64,000 nt of DNA from Portulaca oleracea (Eukaryota; Streptophyta; Magnoliopsida; Caryophyllales; Portulacaceae): assembly GCA_029582165.1 (NCBI GenBank), contig CM055872.1:47442195-47506194 (forward strand), in the 5' to 3' direction. Shown piece by piece: positions 58,962 to 64,000 of this stretch. Both the position numbers and the translations under genes were made by a program. Positions within the stretch are counted from its first letter, which is position 1. The number at the start of each line of letters is the position of its first letter. The notes under the pieces were generated by a model that did not search any database, was not told the DNA's origin, and saw only the letters and a list, made by a program, of their open reading frames with translations.

Positions 58962-59253
58962 TGTAACGCCCAGGCCCCTCCCGTGCCGCGGACATTACCG
59001 ATAACTGCTTCAAGGATCGATGACTATCCCCAAAAATCACCATGAGTCTTCTCAGCGTGCTTCCTCCTCGCTCACACGCTGCTTGGGAAAACTTCCTAAG
59101 AGGTCACCCATCCTGAGACTACTCCCAGCCTAACACGCTTAATTGAGAAGTTCCCAACGAATGAGCTACCGTAAAAGAAGATGCACCTTGGTGATATAAG
59201 TAGTCATTTCAATCCTTTTAAGCCACACTTAACCATATACTCGGGGTGTTACA
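58962..59253 (-). mobile_element. Cassandra-type solo LTR carrying 5S rRNA-like sequence
   Basis: 292 bp with TGTAACGCCC and GGGTGTTACA ends (forward) and perfect 5-bp duplications ACCGG at 58957-58961 and 59254-59258. Read on the minus strand it has AATTAAGCGTG, GGGAGTAGTCTCAGGATGGG and GTGACCTC, corresponding to the box A to box C region of 5S rRNA. The Cassandra TRIM family is known for 5S-derived pol III promoter sequence in its LTRs. No second LTR is present, so it is a solo LTR. Confidence 0.92.
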
Positions 59254-59437
59254 ACCGGGATTGATCTTGGAGATGAGCGGTGACTTGTGTAAGTTTTTCG
59301 GTGAAGGCTCCAAAAGTTTGTTGCATGGAGTTGAAGTGATTCTCCAAACTCATAATATTGGCCCTTTCAAAAGAAAGTCCCCTTTGGAACCCTTGCTGGC
59401 TTCTTTCTCCCCGGTCGGTATTTTGTTCTTCTTCCAT

Positions 59438-59778
59438 ATCGAAAAGGAATGGTGTGGGACAAATTGTGTTTGGCGAATGATTTGTGGAGCTTGGTTTTCT
59501 TATAGTTGGCTTGTGTTTGGTTTAGGGTTTTTTGTGGGTTTAATTCAACACCACCACCAACAACATCTAATAACTCAACTACCAATAACAAATAATGAGC
59601 ACCCAACAACTCCAAGAACCACCAACAACAATAAGGGTTCCCAATGTCAACAATAATAACTCCAATACACTTGGAGATGCATATGGGATGGGGGTCCCAA
59701 TTTCTAACTACAACAAGAAGAAAGAAATTGAAACCCTAACTTTGAATCAAAGGAGAAACTCAAACAAACATAAACTTA
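59438..59778 (-). other. Relic 5' leader between gag and PBS
   Basis: About 340 bp of non-coding leader with CAACAA-type runs on the plus strand. Confidence 0.5.
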
Positions 59779-59790
59779 GCTCTGATACCA
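59779..59790 (-). promoter_or_regulatory. Primer-binding site, tRNA-iMet
   Basis: Minus strand TGGTATCAGAGC, perfect, two bases inside the LTR edge at 59793. Confidence 0.9.
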
Positions 59791-59792
59791 GA

Positions 59793-60870
59793 TGGAGTGT
59801 ATCGTGGTGGGATTAGATGCTTGAATTGATGAACTTGATGAAGATGGTGATGAATGTAGCAACCAAACCCTAGGAATGAAGTTTCCTATGGACTTAGGGT
59901 AAAGGATAACTACCACCCAAGAACTATCAAACCCGCCAAGAATTGATAAAACTTGCAACCACCACAATTCTATAAAGGAATTGGCTTGAACACCACCATA
60001 ATTAGATTGAGGGTAAAATAAGCAAGACTTTGGAGTAGAGAGGACTTGAGAGAAAAAATCTCAACTTGTAGATTGATAAGCATTGAATGCCTCTTCCAAA
60101 CCATAGTAAATGGTTAAATACAATGAGGGTGAAGAGGGGAGCTAAGGGTCAAATGACAAAAGATCCAAAAAAAAATTGCAATAAATGACCTCTTAGAGTG
60201 GCTTTACATTTCATTAAGGGAGGGGAAAAAGGGGGAATACACAAAAGGGGAAGAAACAAAAGGGGGAAAATCGACTGAAAAACCTGACTATCCAGGATCG
60301 TCGTGGTCGCGACAGCTGAAAACTTCAGAAGCGTCACGGGCATAACCTTGCTCGGGGGTAATCTGGGTAAATCGTTGGTAGCATGGTCGCGAGCGCGACC
60401 TCTTGGTCAAGGTTGTGAATATAGGGTGGTTGCGATCGTGACCCTAGTCGATTTTTCGATCCAAGAATCTCCAAACGCGAGATCGCGGGCGCGATGTGTG
60501 TTTCAGCTCCAAAAGTTCTGAGGACTTGTCATGGTCTTGACAGAATTGTCTCGGTCGTGACGATCACCATCGCGGTCGTGACGTTTGTGTCACAGGCACG
60601 ATGTTCTTCTTGCTCCCAAATGTGTTGCGGCCTGAGGATTGTCACGGACGTGGCGTTGGTGTTGCGGCCAAGAAGCCCCTGAAATGATCCCGAAGTGAAT
60701 TCCAATCCCTTTCTTGGTTACAAAACAACCAACCCCCCTCGAGAAGTGAGCTACCAAAAGCCCTCGGGGTTGGTGAGCGCCCCCGAGCCACTCAAAGGGG
60801 CTCGAGGCCGATCCAAAGGACGGTCGACACGAGCTTGGGGTTCCAGGGTTTCGAGCGAATTAAACCTCCA
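59793..60870 (-). mobile_element. 5' LTR of the second chromovirus relic
   Basis: On the minus strand it begins TGGAGGTTTAATTCG at 60870 and ends CGATACACTCCA at 59793; length 1078 bp. The inner edge is fixed by the PBS; the outer edge is inferred from the TGGAG/CTCCA end pair shared with 27145-30269. At 60298-60670 it contains many GGTCGCGAC, GGTCGTGAC and GATCGCGGGCGCGAT-like palindromes. Confidence 0.7.
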
Positions 60871-61139
60871 CCCGGCGTAGACTTAGTAATAACTTAAGTG
60901 TTATGTCATTGTGTAAATTTTTTTTTTTGAAACCCACTGTGTAAATTTTGTTTGCCTACTTTTGGTTGAAAAGAAGAGGGAAAGTTATGTAAGAAGTTAT
61001 AAAATAAGTCTTTAACTATTGAGTGAAACCTATGATTGTGTCAAGGTTGAACTTTTACTTTTACGAGTTGTAACTTGTAAGTTACAACGTATGATAGTAC
61101 ATTTAATAATTTTAAGTTATATATTTTATTAGTTGTCAA
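60871..61139. other. Intergenic, nothing recognised
   Basis: AT-rich, with a short duplicated GTGTAAATTTT phrase near 60912 and 60941. Confidence 0.45.
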
Positions 61140-61642
61140 AAACAATTGGTTTCAATTTACCTGACCCGATTTGACCTTATTCGTTATTGAATCAAATCCT
61201 GTCCAAACTCATACTACTACGGGCTAACGTTGACTTGAAATCAACAAACAATATTTATACCTTAACCAATTCAAGCTGAACCCGGCAGATGGCGGCGTAC
61301 CACTTGACCAATAGTATAACGAATTAAAATTGATATGGAATGAACCGAGTTCATTTATAACCGTACCACTTCGCACCTGACCCGAGGTTGGACGAAAACT
61401 GAACTGAACTATAATCGAACCATATTAAATCGACTTATACCCGATGCAGACCCGAGTCACTATAGCACGTCCAAAATATACCTGACTCAATCTTCAACCG
61501 AACCGAGTCATATCCAATGGCTCATGCAACAACCAGAAATTACCCAAACCTCCGACCCGTAAATTCTATACCTGAAATATTTATGAACCAAACATTAATC
61601 AGACCCATAACTGTCCCCAAATATCAGTTTGCCAGGTCTACA
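61140..61642 (-). repeat. GGGTC-rich dispersed repeat, copy F
   Basis: On the minus strand it starts TAGACCTGGCAAACTGAT at 61642. It follows copy A (1008-1440) block by block: GTATAGAATTTACGGG, TTCGGTTGAAGATTG, GACGTGCTA, GGGTATAAGTCG, GTTATAAATGA. About 500 bp and non-coding. Confidence 0.65.
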
Positions 61643-62660
61643 TATCTTATTGGGTCGTCCTTGGCAATTTGACAAACGTGTTATTCATAACAGGATATAG
61701 ATTACTTATACTATTATACTTGACAACAAGAGGGTTGTTGATGGGATGGTGGCTTCCTTTTATTCCTTAAAACAAATCATAATAATTGTTTGGATTCTCA
61801 AAAAACATTCTAAATTCCTTTAGTAACTATGTTTTCTAACCTTTCTGGGTTTAGAATGAAAATAGTTGGGAAAATATGAAATTTAAAAAACCACAACGTG
61901 AATATAGATATAGATTTGGTACCAAAAAAATAATATATAGTTTTTTTTTACCATTAGCATACAAAAATAAAGTTTGGATTATTATCATCTAATTGACAAA
62001 AGTTAAAATTATTAAAATCTACTTTTTCTATTTCTTCCTACATGGTTACATCTACATCTTGCCTGTGAGGGCTGCTACTTGGTGGTAATGGTGATGGCGA
62101 GACATTGAGCGCTTGGCGGCTGGATGGAGGGACACCAAGGTCTATGTTTGATGGCTTTAGGCATGGGTGCACTATCGATGGGAAAGGGGGTTGAAGCAAC
62201 ATTTAGTAGTGACCTATGAGGGGAGGCAGGGGTGGTGGTCGCGGCGGCGATGACTAATATAACATTTGGACCTCGGCGTCGATGTGACCGTCATCTCTTC
62301 CCTTTCAGTTAGACCTTCCACCTCTATTCCCTCATCTCCATAATAGATATTGTTGATAAAAAAAATTACAAATTTATCTTCCAAAATAATAACATTATAT
62401 TTTTCCATTAAAGTTGTGTTTGGTTGGAAGAATAATGATTTCGAAGAAAATTGTTTTTCCAGATGAAATGAATTTCCAAGGAAAATGATTTTCCATATTA
62501 AATTATCTAATATGTAGCGCTAGTGTTAATTTATATTAAGATTAGTAAAATAACTACATTGAATATGGAAATAATAGGTAGATTTGATTGGACGGTTACA
62601 ACTTAAAAAGCAATATTAACCCCAGAATCATGGGAATCGAAGGAGTCGTGTGATTGTAAA
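61643..62660. other. Upstream flank of the PPR gene
   Basis: AT-rich intergenic sequence; a more GC-rich island at about 62060-62290 encodes nothing I recognise. A weak TATA-like TTTATATTAA at about 62529 could serve the PPR gene, unsupported otherwise. Confidence 0.4.
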
Positions 62661-63656
62661 ATGCTGAGATTGATGCAACCAAGAAAGTCCATCTCCGTAC
62701 ACCAGCAACTGTCTCTGTTGGGCACCTCGTCCTTCACTCTCTCCACAACGCCCTCCAAACCTGCCACCCCACCGACCACCGCACACTACGACGACCTCCT
62801 AACCGAAGCCGGACGAGCCGGAGACCTCCGCCGTGTTCGCCACCTTCTTCTCAAGCGTGCCAATGACGGCTTCTTCTGCAGTACACACACCTTCCGATTC
62901 ATCGCAAACACCCAAACTTCCCTCTCCATCCTCCCCGATCTCTTCCACTGCATTGCTTCTCTCCCCAAAGGCTTCCCCAGAAGGACCGCTCTCGACGCTT
63001 TCATCCACCGCTTGTGTAAACTCGGCATGCTAACATATGCCCACCAGGTGCTCGACGAAATGCGCCACACAAACCTCGAGCTGAATGCCTACTCTTACCA
63101 CCCATTTCTGAACGCGCTTGCCAAGAACAAGGACACAGAACCCGCCCTTCGAGTGTTACAGGGTATGAAACGGATTGGGATGAACCCTGACACTACGGCC
63201 TATAACTACATTCTGACTGCATACTGTGTCAAGGGACAAGTGATCCAGGCTGCTGATTTGCTGGACAAGATGTTGGAAGACAAGGGTTTGAAAGCAGATG
63301 CCAGGACATACGATGCACTGGTGTTGGGGGCTTGCCGTGCTGGGAAGGTGGAGGGTGCTGTGGCACTAGCACGGGCAGCTGTTGATGATGGAGTCACCCT
63401 TATTCACAGTACATATGCACATGTTATCAGGGCGTTGTTGGAGGAGGGATACTTTGAGATTGCAATCAAGTTTGTGATGAGCTTTGCTGGAAGACAAAGG
63501 GGTGCTGATACCCATAACTTTGAGTTGCTCGCCAATGCCTTGCTTGATCTTCATAGGTTTCAAGATGCAAAAATGGTGGCGAATGAGATGCTTAAGAGGG
63601 GTTTGCCTCTGGGTTTCAAATTGAGGAGCTTGTGCCAAGTACACCCCGGAATTTGA
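62661..63656 (+). CDS. Pentatricopeptide-repeat protein (P class), organelle-targeted
   Basis: Intronless ORF of 331 residues. PPR proteins bind organellar RNA in a sequence-specific way and act in its processing, stability or translation; the RNA target is unknown. Residues 1-40 (MLRLMQPRKSISVHQQLSLL and following) are basic, Ser/Thr-rich and free of acidic residues, as in mitochondrial or plastid transit peptides. About seven ~35-residue helical pairs follow: 42-74, 108-142, 143-178, 179-213, 215-249, 250-284 and 285-319. The best are YHPFLNALAKNKDTEPALRV, YNYILTAYCVKGQVIQAADL and YDALVLGACRAGKVEGAVAL. There is no E, DYW or SMR domain, so it is a short P-class member. The start chosen is the first in-frame ATG, directly before the targeting-like peptide. 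Coding sequence is GC-richer than its surroundings. The specific orthologue is not recognised. Confidence 0.9.
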   Translation: MLRLMQPRKSISVHQQLSLLGTSSFTLSTTPSKPATPPTTAHYDDLLTEAGRAGDLRRVRHLLLKRANDGFFCSTHTFRFIANTQTSLSILPDLFHCIASLPKGFPRRTALDAFIHRLCKLGMLTYAHQVLDEMRHTNLELNAYSYHPFLNALAKNKDTEPALRVLQGMKRIGMNPDTTAYNYILTAYCVKGQVIQAADLLDKMLEDKGLKADARTYDALVLGACRAGKVEGAVALARAAVDDGVTLIHSTYAHVIRALLEEGYFEIAIKFVMSFAGRQRGADTHNFELLANALLDLHRFQDAKMVANEMLKRGLPLGFKLRSLCQVHPGI

Positions 63657-64000
63657 GTTTGTTTTAAGATCTTGATGAGGCTTTTAAAGTTTTGATCACA
63701 GCTTGCTAGTTTTTGATCGTTGACAATTGTAGTGAAAGGTACTAGATTTTAGCCCCAATGATGTTGCTACTGCAATCTAATGTAACAGCAACTTGCAAGA
63801 AATGTTTTTTTTTCCCCGATTATTAGTAGTCAAAAGGTTAAAAGTTCATAACAAACATCAACCCGTGTACACAACAGCACGCATCAACCATCAAAAGATT
63901 ACAACCAAATTGCTAAAGAAGGAAAAACACTACAAGGACTTAACATAGACCACAGCCAGACAAACCACTACATTGCAAATAAAAGCTAGATATATGAATT
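63657..64000. other. 3' flank of the PPR gene
   Basis: Probable 3' UTR to about 63800. From about 63806 a T run and A/C-rich sequence could be the antisense of a 3' UTR from a convergent minus-strand gene beyond the window; this is only a guess. Confidence 0.35.

Larger units (their letters stand above)
57874..59437 (-). pseudogene. Second chromovirus relic: gag split by two insertions
   Basis: Minus-strand gag pieces: 59437-59249 (MEEEQNTDRGERSQQGFQRG, then a coiled-coil-like ENHFNSMQQTFGAFTEKLTQ), 58961-58739 (VELPEFNNSFDLDNYLEWTQ, MMERIFE) and 58039-57874 (AFKVVSLKLSKVASLWFESV). Removing the Cassandra LTR (58962-59253) and the hAT MITE (58040-58730) with their target duplications makes the order continuous. 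Protease, RT and integrase are absent, cut at 57874. PBS and LTR follow at 59779 and 59793. It is the same family type as 21843-30269 (LTR ends TGGAG/CTCCA, similar gag start). Confidence 0.8.

Noticed and set aside
59085..59160. Possible 5S rRNA gene
   Set aside because: Only part of 5S is present and it lies inside a 292-bp LTR with target duplications, so it is Cassandra.

Overview
This is a nuclear genomic window from a flowering plant, most likely a eudicot; the species cannot be named from the sequence. The evidence is GT-AG-spliced genes with plant-specific products (a pectin galactosyltransferase and a pentatricopeptide-repeat protein), plant Ty3/gypsy chromoviruses primed by initiator tRNA-Met, a 5S-bearing Cassandra LTR and Stowaway MITEs. 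Three host genes are supported. The rest is mostly nested transposon sequence and tandem repeats.

Positions 1-18826 hold the 3' portion of a DENN-domain Rab-GEF-like gene on the + strand: 15 exons between 2455 and 18826, keeping one reading frame of 613 residues to a stop. The 5' exons were not found and probably lie upstream of the window. Its introns carry a 225-bp tandem duplication, a solo LTR with a near-perfect target duplication (7033-7683), three Stowaway-like MITEs, a palindromic MITE, a decayed array of ~250-bp units and long poly-G runs.

Positions 19690-34080 are a transposon graveyard. A degraded minus-strand chromovirus has a 3' LTR truncated at 21843 and a 5' LTR at 27145-30269. 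That 5' LTR holds a solo LTR (27960-29969, TSD ATGAC), which itself holds another solo LTR (28975-29929, TSD AACAA). Next come tandem repeats of about 50 bp, ~65 bp, 26 bp and 163 bp. Positions 34080-36060 are AT-rich with one clear MITE.

Positions 36061-39877 (- strand) carry an intact two-exon GALS-type galactan beta-1,4-galactosyltransferase, 507 residues. Positions 41380-43510 are covered by a degenerate GGGTC-type dispersed repeat.

Positions 44145-56859 are a structurally complete Tekay/Del-type chromovirus (- strand): 3.14-kb LTRs, PBS, PPT, TSD TGTTT and a gag-pol with several stops. An additional decayed ORF lies between PBS and gag. The element sits inside an older truncated LTR. 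Beyond it, 57874-60870 is a second relic of the 27-kb chromovirus family; its gag region was hit by a hAT MITE (TSD GCCTCAAA) and a Cassandra solo LTR (TSD ACCGG).

Positions 62661-63656 (+) encode an intronless, probably organelle-targeted PPR protein of 331 residues. The three host genes show no functional link to one another; the window is gene islands separated by repeats. All similarity statements are by eye, without database searches.
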